A DNA stretch of 64,000 bases from Pogonophryne albipinna (GCA_028583405.1 JAPTMU010000156.1:434001-498000), one strand, 5' to 3'. Shown: positions 24,835 to 38,471, numbered from the stretch's first letter. The notes: a model not told the origin generated them from the sequence alone. Numbers and translations are program-made.

Positions 24835-26188
24835 TACTGCACATATAATACAAATAAACAACTCCATAAACACACTTTTGCTGATATTTGTTTTACTGCT
24901 GGTGATGTTAAATAACATGATTGATTTCCTCTGTCTCAATGATGAAAGTTATAATAATAGAAGACATGAAGCAAAAGAGAGGATGGATATATTCTTACCT
25001 CTACTTTGTGATTAGATGAGAATACAAAATTAAAGTTAAATAGTAATTGTTAAACACATTGTTTATTTCATTTACTGAGGTTGTAACCATTATTTCCAAG
25101 ATGTGTACATAAACAGTGGAATAATAGGATATCTCCAGGTCATTAAACTGTCTTAAGTTCAGTTTAATTTGATTAATTATTATTAGATAATGTTTAATTG
25201 TGTATTTCAGCAGAGTGGGGGGTCACGGTGGTGCTGGACCTAGAGGTGCTGACCTGGGGTCAGTGGGACATCATCTGGACTCGTTTAGGAGAATAAGGAG
25301 AATATAAACTGTTATAATCACAGCTATTAAGATTAGAACACTAATATTGTTTAGATTCAATCTATACAATATGCTTTTGTTCATTTAAAAAACATATTGT
25401 TTTATTAGTACAGAAAAATTAAGACTTATTTTAAATATGAAATAATATGATTAATATTACATCAGCTATAATTTACTTGTTAACTTACTAATGTAACATT
25501 ACTGGGGGCTAAAGGAACAGCTTCATCTTATTTACCTAGCAATGGTCCTCTTTATTTAATCGCCGACGGTGATCTCCAAGAAATGTAAAAGTAAAGTTTC
25601 TGGATCCTTTTCAGCTGAGTTAGCTTGTAAGCTAATTTGCTAGCAGGCTGCTGGAGCAGCGCAACCAAACAGCGCGTATCACGTGACGTAAATACGAAGC
25701 GCTCCGTAGGCTAGACCGTCTCATTTCGTAGGCCGCTCGGTCTACGTGGGCTGGGTCCTCCGTAGGCTGCGTACTCCGAAGGGTGCAGCCCCTGAATTGA
25801 GACGATTGAGACACGACCGTGGTGAGGGAGTTTACAGATGAAAAGACACAGAAAGACATAAGCACAATAACAAGTATATTTAGGTGTTTTTTTGTAAATA
25901 ACAGACGGTGTCAAGAGGAAGATAAGTCCCCTGGTTTGTCTCCCATACTTAACTGCCATGAGAAATCTCCAAATTAATTTTCCAAAATCCGACACTAGAG
26001 GAGGTCTTTAACACACCGCCAGATGACAGCGCTGACAAGGTGTGTTTTATCGCAGCGAGACGCTACAATACTAATTGTGGGCTTATCGTGTTGATTCGGC
26101 CACAACAGAAAAACATAATAATAATAAACTCTCGCTCTCTCTAGAGGGGCAGGCCAGGTCAAACGGGCCGTTACCCGGGCCACCCGCG

Positions 26189-27070
<882 letters not shown>

Positions 27071-27139
27071 TAGCTTGTGAATTTACTCCAGGTGGAACTA
27101 AATTCTGATTTAACACTTGATTATATTTATAAAAGTAGA

Positions 27140-27930
27140 TGTACTCAGATATTGTCCCTTAGTAAAATTAGGAGTACTCAGATCTTGTAGTAAAAGTAGA
27201 ATTTCTTAGATATGTGACGGGACTACGGATGGAAATGAGCTCAAAGCTAAAATTCGGCTCATTTACATTTCAAAGCATTATTTTGTTTAAAATGTTCATT
27301 AATGTGCATTGTCCCGGTTCAAATAAACGATTAAATGAAAAAAGATATGTTACTTCAGTAAAAGTAGAAGTACTCAAATCTTGTACGTGAGTAAAAGTAG
27401 AAGTACTCAGTTATTTTACTTGAGTAAAAGTAGAAGTACAGATATTGTCCCTTAGTAAAAGTAGAAGTACTCAGATATTGTACTTCAGTAAAAGTAGAAG
27501 TACTCAGATATTGTACTTCAGTAAAAGTAGAAGTACTCAGATCTTGTACGTGAGTAAAAGTAGAAGTACTCAGTTATTTTACTTGAGTAAAAGTAGAAGT
27601 ACAGATATTGTCCCTTAGTAAAAGTAGAAGTACTCAGATATTTTACTTCAGTAAAAGTAGAAGTACTCAGATTTTGTACGTGAGTAAAAGTAGAAGTACT
27701 CAGATATTGTACTTCATTAAAAGTAGAAGTACTCAGATATTTTACTTGAGTACAAGTACTCAGATATTGTCCCTTAGTAAAAGTAAAAGTACTCAGAGCT
27801 TGTACTTCAGTACAAGTAGAAGTACTCAGATCTTGTACTTCAGTAAAAGTAGAAGTACCAGAGTGTAGGAATACTCTGTTAAAAGTCCTGCATTAAAAAT
27901 GTTACTCAAGTAAAAGTAGAAAAGTATCAT
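27140..27930. repeat. Minisatellite of AGTAAAAGTAGAAGTACTCAG units
   Basis: About 20 imperfect copies of a 33-38 base unit containing AGTAAAAGTAGAAGTACTCAG followed by AT(A/C)TTGTACTT. The array begins next to a fragment inverse to block A1 (27087-27130), which carries the same GTAAAAGTAC motif. More units occur at 30218-30290. Non-coding. Confidence 0.9.
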
Positions 27931-28024
27931 CATCAAAATATAGTGAAAGTAGCGACAGTAAAAGTAGTCATTGTGCAGATTGGTGCATTTCAGAATAATA
28001 TACATGATATGTTTTATAATTATT

Positions 28025-28100
28025 AATGCATTGAGTGTTAAGCAAAGGTGCAGCTAGTTTTAATGACTTTGTATACTGCAGGGTAGCACACAAAAGTTTT
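28025..28100. repeat. Duplicated block, part A3 (matches 57211-57256, 60293-60330)
   Basis: GCAGCTAGTTTTAATGACTT and TGTATACTGCAGGGT occur here, at 57220-57256, at 58255-58290 and at 60300-60330. Confidence 0.6.
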
Positions 28101-28950
28101 ACCGACGCCACGCCAAATCTGCCTCGAACCACTGAGATAAACTCGTCCGATTGATAAAGACAACCACTCTCTCTGAGCGAGAACAAAGAGAAGGAGAGAA
28201 TATCTTTGTATGCAAATCAAGCCTCCACCGACGCTGGGAAAAACACGCCGACATCAAAGGCAGCGGCTGCAGGACTGCAGGAGAAGCAGCAGCTAAATGC
28301 TCGCTATAGCTTAAATCCTGCAGGGAACCCCACCTCAACACCTACACAGACACATAAATAACATATAGGAATCACAATGATATCAATTTACTGTGTGAGG
28401 TATCATCGAGTCCAAGGAATACATTGTTTATGAAATATGTCTTTATGTTATGTGTCCTGTCGTGGCTTCCTTCCTTGTCTTTCCATCAAGCCACTAGACG
28501 CCTTAAACAGACAGTTCTAACTCGTTTTCTTTCCTTTAAATTACTTACAGTTTGAAGAGTTGCTTGGCCTCCGATGGTAGATGATGTTGTGATGTGTTTG
28601 CTCAAAATAAAATAACAAACTTTTGCACATGCAACAAAGAAAATAGGCCTTATTATATATTCAAAAGAAATAATCAAAACTCAAATAAAAAGAATTAAGA
28701 ACTTAGGTACTATTTATTTCTTAATAATGCTTAAATATAACTTCATAACTTAAAGGGTAATTGTATGTGTACGTGTAGTACGTGTAAGATTAAAAACTGT
28801 TCCTCGATGGCGTCTCTCAAACAGATTGCCCATCACTGTTGCTTTAGTGCAGGCACCATGGGAATTGTAGTCCTTTATAGTGTGTTGACTACAGATGTCA
28901 CAATTAGGTGGGCTTTCTTAAAAAATCAAAATACTGGCTCTAATATTATG
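28101..28950. other. Unique DNA, no confident gene
   Basis: Moderate GC near 28100-28340. A minus-strand frame near 28341-28099 has no recognised similarity. Nothing else seen. Confidence 0.35.
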
Positions 28951-28954
28951 TATT

Positions 28955-29230
28955 GTCTCTACTTTAAAGAGTCCTCTCCTGCTGATGTTCAGGTGTATAT
29001 CAGTATGTAGTGTCTCTACTATAAAGAGTCCTCTCCTGCTGATGTTCAGGTGTATATCAGTATGTAGTGTCTCTACTTTAAAGAGTCCTCTCCTGCTGAT
29101 GTTCAGGTGTATATCAGTATGTAGTGTCTCTACTTTAAAGAGTCCTCTCCTGCTGATGTTCAGGTGTATATCAGTATGTAGTGTCTCTACTATAAAGAGT
29201 CTTCTCCTGCTGATGTTCAGGTGTATGATG
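28955..29230 (+). repeat. 57-bp tandem repeat, about 4.8 copies
   Basis: The unit contains GTCTCTACTTTAAAGAGTCC and GCTGATGTTCAGGTGTATAT. Copies are nearly identical, alternating TATAAAG and TTTAAAG. The 57-base period keeps a 19-codon frame open, which is why a spurious 86-codon frame exists. Single units recur at 57258-57345, 58290-58328, 59703-59755 and 60325-60410. Confidence 0.92.
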
Positions 29231-29534
29231 AATACTGGTTCTTAAAACATGAGCTGCAGCCCTGCTCTGTTCAGATCTGATTTAGCTCTGTTTGAGGAAA
29301 CAGTTGCACAAATGCAAACACACACACACACGATTGTATTGCCACTAACAGTGTGCAGTCTGCAGAGAGTGGAGGTTACATCACAGCTGTTCAAAAATGA
29401 TTAAAAGAAACTCCAGAGAGGAAGCAGAAACTGATACTGAAATCAGACAGGAGCTAGCAGATAATGTGAGATCACAAATACAAAGTCTAATAAATAAATA
29501 ATTTGTGAGATATACTGCATCTATTTTTAAAATG

Positions 29535-29785
29535 CAAATGATCTAATGATCAAACTAACTTCAGTGTTTTAAATATGATGTAATATGCAAAAAAACATCA
29601 AACTAACTTCAAGTAAAAAATAATTCAATAATGATACAAAAATAAAAATAAAATAACTTCACTTTTCTGGGATATAAAATGCCAGAGTAATTATAATTAG
29701 AAATAAATGTGACTTCCTCATTCCGCACATTTCTAGGGTTTCGTATGTTTGCAGGACAAAAACAAAGCAGCATGAAACACAACAA
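29535..29785 (+). repeat. Duplicated block, part A4 (matches 60548-60792)
   Basis: Both copies contain AATGATCAAACTAACTTCAG, TGACTTCCTCA and CACATTTCTAGGGTTTC, and end near AAAGCAGCATGAAA. Divergence is clearly visible (small indels), so the duplication is not recent. Confidence 0.8.
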
Positions 29786-31705
29786 AAGTTATTTTAGCTA
29801 ATTAAACCTACTTTACGACAATGAACAGGATTCTGATTTTAAAACAATCTATAGAGTTTGCAAAAGTGTTAACTTTAACGGTTAATGTTGCTGCAGTTTT
29901 ACAGTAATGGCAGTGTTTTACATCAGATTCCCGTGTTTTACTTACAGAACCGTGTGCAGTGTTTGCAGAAAGGGCCATGTTGAATTTAAATTTGGGTGCA
30001 GAGCTGAAAATGTGTTGAGTTTTGGAGCTATGGTTTTGCCGTTTTGAGTGCCAGTTTAAATAATTGTGCTTTTTGAGATATTTAGTTCATCAGCACCTGA
30101 AAAAAAACCAACAGAGGGCGCCAAACCTCTCTTTTCCAGCAACATCAACCAGCTCTGACTGAGAGATTCAAGGCACTCCTTACTGCCTTACTATACTTAC
30201 AGAGGTGGAGAAGTACTTAGATATTGTACTTGAGTAAAAGTAGAAGTACTCAGATCTTGTACTTGAGTAAAAGTAGAAGTACTCAGATCTTGTACTATAT
30301 AAACACAGTATATATAAATAAAAAACACCGCTGTTTTCTCCTAGGTGCCCTTGAAGCCCACATACACACGTTACCAAATGAGTGAGAGTTACGCGTAGCC
30401 AAAACCGGAAGCTGCGATAACTCTGGTGGCTACCATTAGCAGCTAATATTTATTCTCCGATTTTTACATTAAAATGGAATTATGAATTATCAATAATTTT
30501 TTCAAAGTGACAGACACATTGGATTAACCTATGGATTAACCCTCAGCAGCGTTTTTATCATTTTAATGCCATTGAACACGACTTTTGATTAGAATAACAG
30601 CTAAGGTGAGACGATCTCCCGTGTTTGCTCCGTAATGCTACTTGGTTGTGAAGTCTGTGTTTGCTTCCCCTGTCGCGAGTTCTGATCGCTCAGTGATGAT
30701 ACTAATACCTATATAATCTGTGGAATCTCAGCTTTAATCGGATATCTTGTATGTGCAGTTACGATAAGTAATAAGAGTATCTTTACCTTGAGTTCTGTGC
30801 CAAGTGCGTTAGCATTTTTTCGCTCAGGGTTCATTTAGACGCTTCTTATGAGACTTGTGTTTTGTTTTGGTAAAAATGGTTCGTATCGTCAGTTAGAGTT
30901 TCTTTCTGTTAATCTGGTATGACACATTAATAGGTTTTTAAATATTAAGAAGCCCTGAGACACAGTTTCGTGAAAAAAAACCTGCAGCCCCCTCCACCGG
31001 GGGCTCTCGGGCTAAACAGGTTAAACAGTTCCCTCCTGTCTTTATTCATTAAAACGTGGGAATGACATGTTTATAATGTGCTGAAACACAAAGAAATATG
31101 CAGGGAAGTGCATCTTTTTCTAAGGTATTTTTTATTTTGGTACAGTCTGATCATTTTAACAAAAGAGAACAGAATCAGACTGAAAACTTCATAAATATCT
31201 AGATACATTAATCATTGGTTTTTCTTTTAGACCAGAACAGACTGCCAACTCAACTATCAAAACATCCCAATCAAAGTTTAAATTTCCAACATTTTATTAA
31301 CCAAACAGATTATTCAAAAAACTACGCCGCAGATTAATGAACAGTGCAACTAAATTCCTTCAATGCAGCTTAACGAGGCAAGCAATTAAACACTGGACAT
31401 ATAATATTTTATAAAAGAATAACAAGGCTATTAGAAAGTTAGTTTAAAAACAGCATAGTGAAACAATTCTTTATAGATCAGGAACCGTTACAAACATGAA
31501 TTAAATCGGGAGAAACAGCATTTATGTGGCCTTGTGTTGGTATAGTGTGAACGCTGGTTAGAACATAAACAACTGTTAGTCAGACTTCAATTCAGAAAGA
31601 CTCTTAAATATAACAATACAGCTCTCAGGACATCAGGAGGAGGAAACAGCTAGCTTGGCTCTCATTGTTGTTAAAAACTATGCAGTGTGGATTCGCTCGT
31701 GGACT
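29786..31705. other. No gene seen
   Basis: Contains a short piece of the AGTAAAAGTAGAAG minisatellite (30218-30290). The rest is AT-rich unique sequence without recognised coding or bounded repeats. Confidence 0.4.
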
Positions 31706-31709
31706 TTAA

Positions 31710-32694
31710 AAGGTGACCTATCATGCTATATTTGAACAATATATTGTAGGGCCATACCTATATAAAGTATATAAATATATATTTTTTTCAAAATACCAAA
31801 CAAATCCTGCATTTTAGCCATGCCTCATTTCGCTCTATATGCTCTTTCCAGCTCTGTTTTTGCAGGGGGCTGATTCTGTGAGCTGCAGCTGACCACGCCC
31901 CCCTGCAGGAGAGGAGAGCATGCTTTGAGATCAGCTGCTGGGCTGCAGCGGGGAGAAGAGGGGGACAAAAAGAGATCTCCGTCCTCCGTGTTTTATTCTT
32001 ATATAGAGTCATTATTCATTTGTTTTAAAGCTCAATAAATAACAAAGACCTTTGACCGGCACCTTTCTAATTTTGTCCGGAAGATTTAAACTTTAATGGA
32101 CATGTTGACCGGCGAAAAAAAATCGAACTGAAACTCTGCTGCACGGTCCCCTCGTTCCTTGGAAGAGGCGGAGAGGTCGGTGTTTGTCATCTGCTGGTGG
32201 ACTAACCGGAGAGAATTACAGCGAGGGAGGGATTGCAATGAATAACAGCAGCAGGAGCAAACGCTTGCCTCGGGGAGGGAGAAAAAGAGCCACAGCGGAG
32301 AATAAACAGAAGGGCAACCATGGCAACCATGCACGGGAAGTCTTCTTCGCTGCTTTTGTGGCAGATTACAGCGCCACTTACAGGCCTGGCGTATGTACTA
32401 CAGCGTCTCCAGCGCTTTCGAGCGGCAATGGCCGGCGGTGGCCCAACCCCACATTCCCCTGATAGGTGGAGAGTTGGCCATATAGGCGGAGCACCACTTC
32501 TGTGACGTAGAAAATAATTCAAATCTGGATCAGTCTGTATCAGATCCGTTGCAGCCCCGTTTTTAGAGATTTGGGTATGGAGGAAAAGAGAGAGGGTTGT
32601 GTTTTCTGACACTTGGTGAGTTCCCTGGAACACCGGGGACACATATTCATGTATAAAAGACGTACAAAAGTGCATTTTGCATGATAGGTCACCT
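31710..32694. mobile_element. Kolobok-like MITE, 985 bp
   Basis: TTAA at 31706-31709 and 32695-32698. The inner ends AAGGTGACCTATCATGC and GCATGATAGGTCACCT are inverse. The left 200 bases match 7641-7870 and the right 260 bases (GTTGCAGCCCCGTTTTTAGA, ATTTGGGTATGGAGGAAAAG) match 21130-21396, so it shares both arms with the large Kolobok-like element. The interior has no P2RX7-like or THAP sequence. Confidence 0.8.
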
Positions 32695-32847
32695 TTAACA
32701 TATCGTCCACACGGTTCTGTGGCGTTGAAGCTTGCCGGTGGGCATGTCTGGCGCGCGACCAACAACCAATCACATTCATCTCCCGATCCGGACACACAAG
32801 CACGGGGACGGACGGAACCGTGTGGACAGACTAAGACTAAGGACAGA

Positions 32848-33606
<759 letters not shown>

Positions 33607-33785
33607 CTAAAACAGATGGACAGAGAAAGAGAGAAATTAAATCTAAAAAGCATAAATACATATAGAGTTGACACAATAAAAAGTAACTTAATACTTAATA
33701 CAGTTAACAAAATACTACTTGTACTAACGGTTTGTGTTTATTATATTTGATCCAGTAATACGGCAACATTCTAACCACAGTATAT

Positions 33786-33930
33786 ACCAGAGGTGGGGGA
33801 CTCGAGTCGCATGACTTGACTCGCATATTTTTTCACTCGAGACTTGACTAACATTGATAAAAGACTCGACTTGACTTTGACTTGGTATTCATGACTTGAG
33901 ACTTGACTTAGGCTTGAGACAGATGATTCG
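33786..33930. mobile_element. hAT-like terminal fragment (GACTTGACT repeats)
   Basis: CAGAGGTGGGGGACTCGAGT followed by repeated GACTTGACT/GACTCGACTTGAC stretches resembles the left end of a widespread fish hAT MITE. The right end and duplication were not found. Confidence 0.45.
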
Positions 33931-34184
33931 AAAGGACTTTACTTTTTAAAATAAAATATTTGCATTTGTATTGTACGATGCTCCTAAAGGGCAATGAAAA
34001 AACAAAAAAAGAGAAAGTATCCGGTGCGCCAAGTAGGAAGTGGAGCGCACAGGAGACAACCGTTTCATTGCTCACTGTTATGTTTATGTGGGGAAATGGC
34101 AGTTCATACATTATTGAGATATATTTCGAACTCAGACTTAATTTTAGGGACATTTCGGCCAGGGGTGTAGAGCTATTTGTTTAA

Positions 34185-34330
34185 AGTGGACCTATCATGC
34201 TATATTTGAAAAATATATTGTAGGGCCATACCTATATAAAACATGTCTGTAAAGTTTTTTTTTCAAAATACCAAACAGATCACCCATTGTAGCCATGCCT
34301 CATATTACTCAAACCCCTCTTTTGAAGCCC
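34185..34330 (+). mobile_element. Kolobok-like left-arm fragment
   Basis: TTAA at 34181-34184, then AGTGGACCTATCATGCTATA and TTGTAGGGCCATACCTATAT, as at 7641. Similarity fades after about 34330. No matching right arm was found before the L1 fragment. Confidence 0.65.
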
Positions 34331-35128
34331 TGTTAGAGAAACGCAGATTTTGGATCCTTAGCTTGAAAAAAATAAATAAGAGAAGGCGGAGCTAATGCCT
34401 GATCAGAATTCTACCGGAGATAAAGTTAAATTCGGTTGTGATAAAACGCCATCCTGTTTAAACCACGTCAAGGATTATTTCTGAAATAGTATAGAGCTCA
34501 AATGCTTTTTCTTTTGCAGGTTTATCACAAGGTGAGTTCTTTTTTTATTTCCTGCTTTTCAAACACATGTGCTCTTCAGTACAGGTTAGCTCTGAGTGTT
34601 AGCGAGGCTTATAAGAGGGAAAGAAAGAGAAACTTTAAAACTGTTCAATTGTTATGATGTGTAGAGACTGATATTGTTCTATAATTGGCTGAAACTGTTA
34701 AGTCATGATGTGAAACGGTTAACAAAGAAAAAGGGAAACTCATGCTGCTAAACTTAATTTTATTTATCTAAAATTAAGCACTTTTAAGATGCACATATTT
34801 TCAAAAGCTATTTTATTTATTTTCTCTATTTTATTTTTAAATGCTGCCCGAGAGGAACATTACACATATCCACAGTATTTTACTGTATATCTGTAGAGTT
34901 CAATGTTAATTGACAATAAATATTGTTGTTTTTAAAAATTGTACTTTCTTTATTTGATTGGCAGTCAGTTGTTGATTACATGCAGACGTTGATAAAGCTG
35001 CAGGCTACTTCAATATATATATCACACTAATTCATAAAGCAAGTTAGACATTTTGATGTTCCGGACCTTTGCATGGGGACATATTCTCTAACTGGACCTC
35101 GTTTAATTGTAGTTTAATACCCCTGCTC
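34331..35128. other. No gene seen
   Basis: AT-rich unique sequence without recognised coding content. Confidence 0.4.
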
Positions 35129-35369
35129 TAGAGGCATGAGAGGTGTCAGTATACTGATATCTAAGAAAATATCTTTTGAAATGACTGATTTGGTTAGTGA
35201 TAAGGAAGGTCGATATCTGGTTTTGCAAGGTAAATTGCAGAATGAGAAATGCATATTAGTGAATATTTATGCTCCAAACTCTGCACAGGCTTCCTTTATG
35301 TGCCCTCTCATCACCATTTTGGCCAAGTACACTGACATCACTATCTTGATGGGAGGAGATTTTAATCTA

Positions 35370-37017
35370 CACTGAACAAAAATATAAATGCAACACTTTT
35401 GATTTTGCTCCCATTTTTCATGAGATGAACTCAAAGATCTAAAACATTTTCTATATACACACAAAATAACCATTTCTCTCAAATATTGTTCACAAATCTG
35501 AAAAAATCTGTGATAGTGAGCACTTCACCTTTCCTATCTTTGCCGAGATAATCCATCCCACCTCACAGGTGTGGCATATCAAGATGCTGATTAGACAGCA
35601 TGATTATTGCACAGGTGTGCCTTAGGCTGGCCACAATAAAAGGCCACTCTGAAACATGCAGTTTTGCTTTATTGGGGGGGTCTGGGGGGGTCCGAAAACC
35701 AGTCAGTATCTGGTGTGACCACCATTTGCCTCACGCAGTGCAACACATCTCCTTCGCATAGAGTTGATGAGGTTGTTGATTGTGGCCTGTGGAATGTTGT
35801 TGGTCCACTCCTCTTTAATGGCTGTGCTAAGTTGCTGGATATTGGCAGGAACTGGAACACGCTGTCGTATATATGCCGATCCAGATCATCCCAAACATGC
35901 TCAATGGGTGACATGTCCGGTGAGTATGCTGGCCATGCAAGAACTGGGATGTTTTCAGCCTCCAGGAATTGTGTACAGATCCTTGCAACATGGGGCCGTG
36001 CATTATCATGCTGCAACATGAGGTGATGGTCGTGGATGAATGGCACAACAATGGGCCTCAGGATCTCGTCACGGTATCTCTGTGCATTCACAATGCCATC
36101 AATAAAATGCACCTGTGTTCGTCGTTCATAACATACGCCTGCCCATACCATAACCCCACCACCACCATGGGCCACTCGATTCACAACATTGACATCAGAA
36201 AACCGCTCACCCACAAGCCACACACGCTGTCTGCCATCTGCCCTGAACAGTGAAAACCGGGATTCATCCGTGAAGAGAACACCTCTCCAACGTGACAGAC
36301 GCCATCGAATGTGAGCATTTGCCCACTCAAGTCGGTTACGACGACGAACCGGAGTCAGGTCGAGACCCCGATGAAGACGACGGGCATGCAGATGAGCTTC
36401 CCTGAGACGGTTTCTGACAGTTTGTGCAGAAATTCTTTGGTTATGCAAACAGATTGTTGCAGCAGCTGTCCGAGTGGCTGGTCTCAGACGATCTTGGAGG
36501 TGAACATGCTGGATGTGGAGGTCCTGGGCTGGTGTGGTTACACGTGGTCTGCGGTTGTGAGGCCGGTTGGATGTACTGCCAAATTCTCTGAAACGCCTTT
36601 GGAGACGGCTTATGGTAGAGAAATGAACATTCAATTCACGGGCAACAGCTCTGGTGGACATTCCTGCTGTCAGCATGCCAATTGAACGCTCCCTCAAAAC
36701 TTGCGACATCTGTGGCATTGTGCTGTGTGATAAAATAGAACATTTTTAGAGTGGCCTTTTATTGTGGCTAGCCTAAGGCACACCTGTGCAATGATCATGC
36801 TGTCTAATCAGCATATTGATATGCCACACCTGTGAGGTGGGATGGATTATCTCGGCAAAGGAGAAGTGCTCACTATCACAGATTTGTTCAGATTTGTGAA
36901 CAATATTTGAAAGAAATGGTTATTTTGTGTATAAAGAAAATGTTTTAGATCTTTGAGTTCATCTCATGAAAAATGGGAGCAAAAACAAAAGTGTTGCATT
37001 TATATTTTTGTTCAGTG
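35370..37017 (-). mobile_element. Tc1-like transposon, 1648 bp, nearly complete
   Basis: TA at 35368-35369 and 37018-37019 flanks CACTGAACAAAAATATAAAT and its inverse. The inverted repeats are about 285 bases long (35370 to about 35660, and about 36735 to 37017), including ACCTCACAGGTGTGGCATAT. It sits in the endonuclease coding region of an L1-like LINE. Removal of the element with one TA restores L1 frame as FNL-VKD. Confidence 0.93.
35669..36718 (-). pseudogene. Tc1 transposase, almost intact (one 2-bp insertion near the C terminus)
   Basis: Start at 36718: MPQMSQVLRERSIGMLTAGM, then a paired helix-turn-helix region (AVARELNVHFSTISRLQRRF and ISAQTVRNRLREAHL). The catalytic triad is present: D in GVLFTDESRFSLF, D in LQHDNARPHVA, and E in SPDMSPIEHVWDDL. 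Exactly 34 residues separate the second D from the E (DD34E), as in active Tc1 enzymes that cut and paste at TA. After DRHI an extra TA shifts the frame. Shifting it back reads RQRVPVPANIQQLSTAI and ends GGHTRY, the normal Tc1 C terminus. The protein therefore keeps its whole catalytic core and loses only the last 55-60 residues. Confidence 0.88.
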
Positions 37018-37694
37018 TAGTAAAAGATGCTTCACAAGACCGCCCAGGCCATCCTCTTCCAATGGACAGATCACTATCGAGTGCCTTCAATGAGCTGTTA
37101 GAATCACTGGCAATAGCTGATGTGTGGCGGACACTGTACCCTCTCTCTCGTGAATATACATTTTATTCTAAGGTGCATAAATCCTACTCAATAATTGACT
37201 ACCTCTTATTATCCCACTCTGTTATTAATAATGTAATGGATGCGGACATACATAGTTTTGTCCTATCAGACCACGCCCCTCACTCACTTTTTTCCTAGTT
37301 GCTAGTGAGAACAGACCTAAACAATGGAGACTTAACAACTCCTTGTTAAAAGATGACACATTCATCTCACTTATTGAAAATAAAATAAAAGAATATATAT
37401 CAATAAATGTAGACTGTGTCTTCCATTCAAACTGTATGGGAAGCCTTTAAGGCCACCTGCCGAGGGTGGGTAATCAGCCATGCATCAGCTAAGCACAGAA
37501 AAGCTATTAAAAAGAAAAATAATTTACAATCAGAACTTAAAACTATTGAGAAACAGCATATGCGTGATCCTAAAAACCCACTACTTCAGAAAACATTACT
37601 CACAGTTAGAGCTGACCTGCAGGCAATATTACATGAAGAGACAGCTTTCTCCCTCTCTATCTATTGGCAAGAAAACCTACAAGAGATTGTACAG

Positions 37695-38410
37695 TGCAAT
37701 CCGAGAGATACAGTATGTACACGTTTTTGAGCAAGTCCACGAATGCAGTCTTTGTCAAGTCTGTCACCACCTTCGCGCAGCTGCTGGCGCCACTTCGTCC
37801 GGTCCTCCGCCAGCCTCTCCCAGTTGTCCATCGCAATGTCCAGGGCCTCCATGTCACGTTTTACGACATCCTTGAAGCGCAGCAGTGGTCGTCCTCTGCC
37901 TCTGGAACCAGCGCTCAGCTCGCTGTATAAGATGTCCTTTGGCAGGCGGCCATCTGGCATTCTGCGAAGGTGACCGAGCCACCGCAGCCTCTTCAGTGTT
38001 TGGAACATTGACTTGCTGCCCGTACGCGCCAGCACCGCCTCGTTCGTGACCTTGTCCCGCCATGTGATCCCGAGGATGTTGCGCAGGCACCGCATGTGAA
38101 AAGCATTTAGCTCTCTTTCATGTCGCGCGTAAGTTGACCACGCCTCGGAACCATACAGCAGGACACTGACCACGCAACATTGGTAGATACGTGTCTTAGT
38201 GCGCTCGGTGAGGTATTTGTTGCTCCAGGCTCTTGAGCGCAAACAACTGAAAGACGTTGCGGCTTTGCCGATACGAGTCTGGATCTCCTTAACTAATGAC
38301 AGGTCACTGCTGATTGTTGAGCCAAGATACGTGAACTGGTCAACAGTCTCCAGCACATGCTCGTTCACCATTACCGGCGACGCTGTGCTTCCTGCTTGGT
38401 GCATAACAAC
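37695..38410 (-). mobile_element. RTE-like LINE fragment inside the L1 fragment
   Basis: A minus-strand frame (38404 to 37661) reads as a LINE C-terminal region: VDQFTYLGSTISSDLSLVKE, RIYQCCVVSVLLYGSEAWST, MRCLRNILGITWRDKVT, LRWLGHLRRMPDGRLPKDIL and GRGRPLLRFKDVVKRDM. The RT catalytic core is not included (5'-truncated). L1 reading lies on both sides (about 37690 and 38405), so it inserted into the L1 copy. Clade is from memory of RTE-type proteins. Confidence 0.75.
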
Positions 38411-38471
38411 TGTTTTTTTTAATAAACACTTTGAATGTGGTGATAAAGTAGGAAAGATGCTCGCTCTTCAG

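Larger units (their letters stand above)
22913..25818. mobile_element. TIR element (GTGTCTCAATTCAGGGGCTG ends) holding a nested hAT
   Basis: The left end GGCCGTGTCTCAATTCAGGG continues GGCTGCACCCTTTGGAGGCT. The right end is its inverse (AGGGTGCAGCCCCTGAATTG, then GAGACACGACC) with about 12 extra bases. The arms therefore match over about 45 bases including AGACCG. Flanking duplications are not obvious and the superfamily is uncertain. An hAT (23872-24834) lies inside. No transposase frame of its own was recognised. Confidence 0.55.
35130..38471 (+). mobile_element. L1-like LINE fragment, split by a Tc1 and an RTE-like LINE
   Basis: Endonuclease reading begins at about 35130 (RGVSILISKKISFEMTDLVS, then CILVNIYAPNSAQASF and ILMGGDFNL). 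It continues past the Tc1 insertion (VKDASQDRPGHPLPMDRSLS, IADVWRTLYPLSREYTFYS, IIDYLLLSHS, VLSDHAPHS) into the linker (HRKAIKKKNNLQSELKTIEK). After the RTE-like insert it resumes as NKHFECGDKVGKMLALQL up to 38471. A frameshift follows SDHAPHS. It is truncated on both sides: no ORF1, and no RT core after 38471. Confidence 0.8.

Noticed and set aside
28955..29230. CRISPR-like array
   Set aside because: Direct 57-bp tandem repeat with no unique spacers, in a vertebrate genome.
28985..29245. 86-codon plus-strand protein with 19-residue repeats
   Set aside because: Frame kept open only because the repeat unit is 57 bases; no flanking gene structure.
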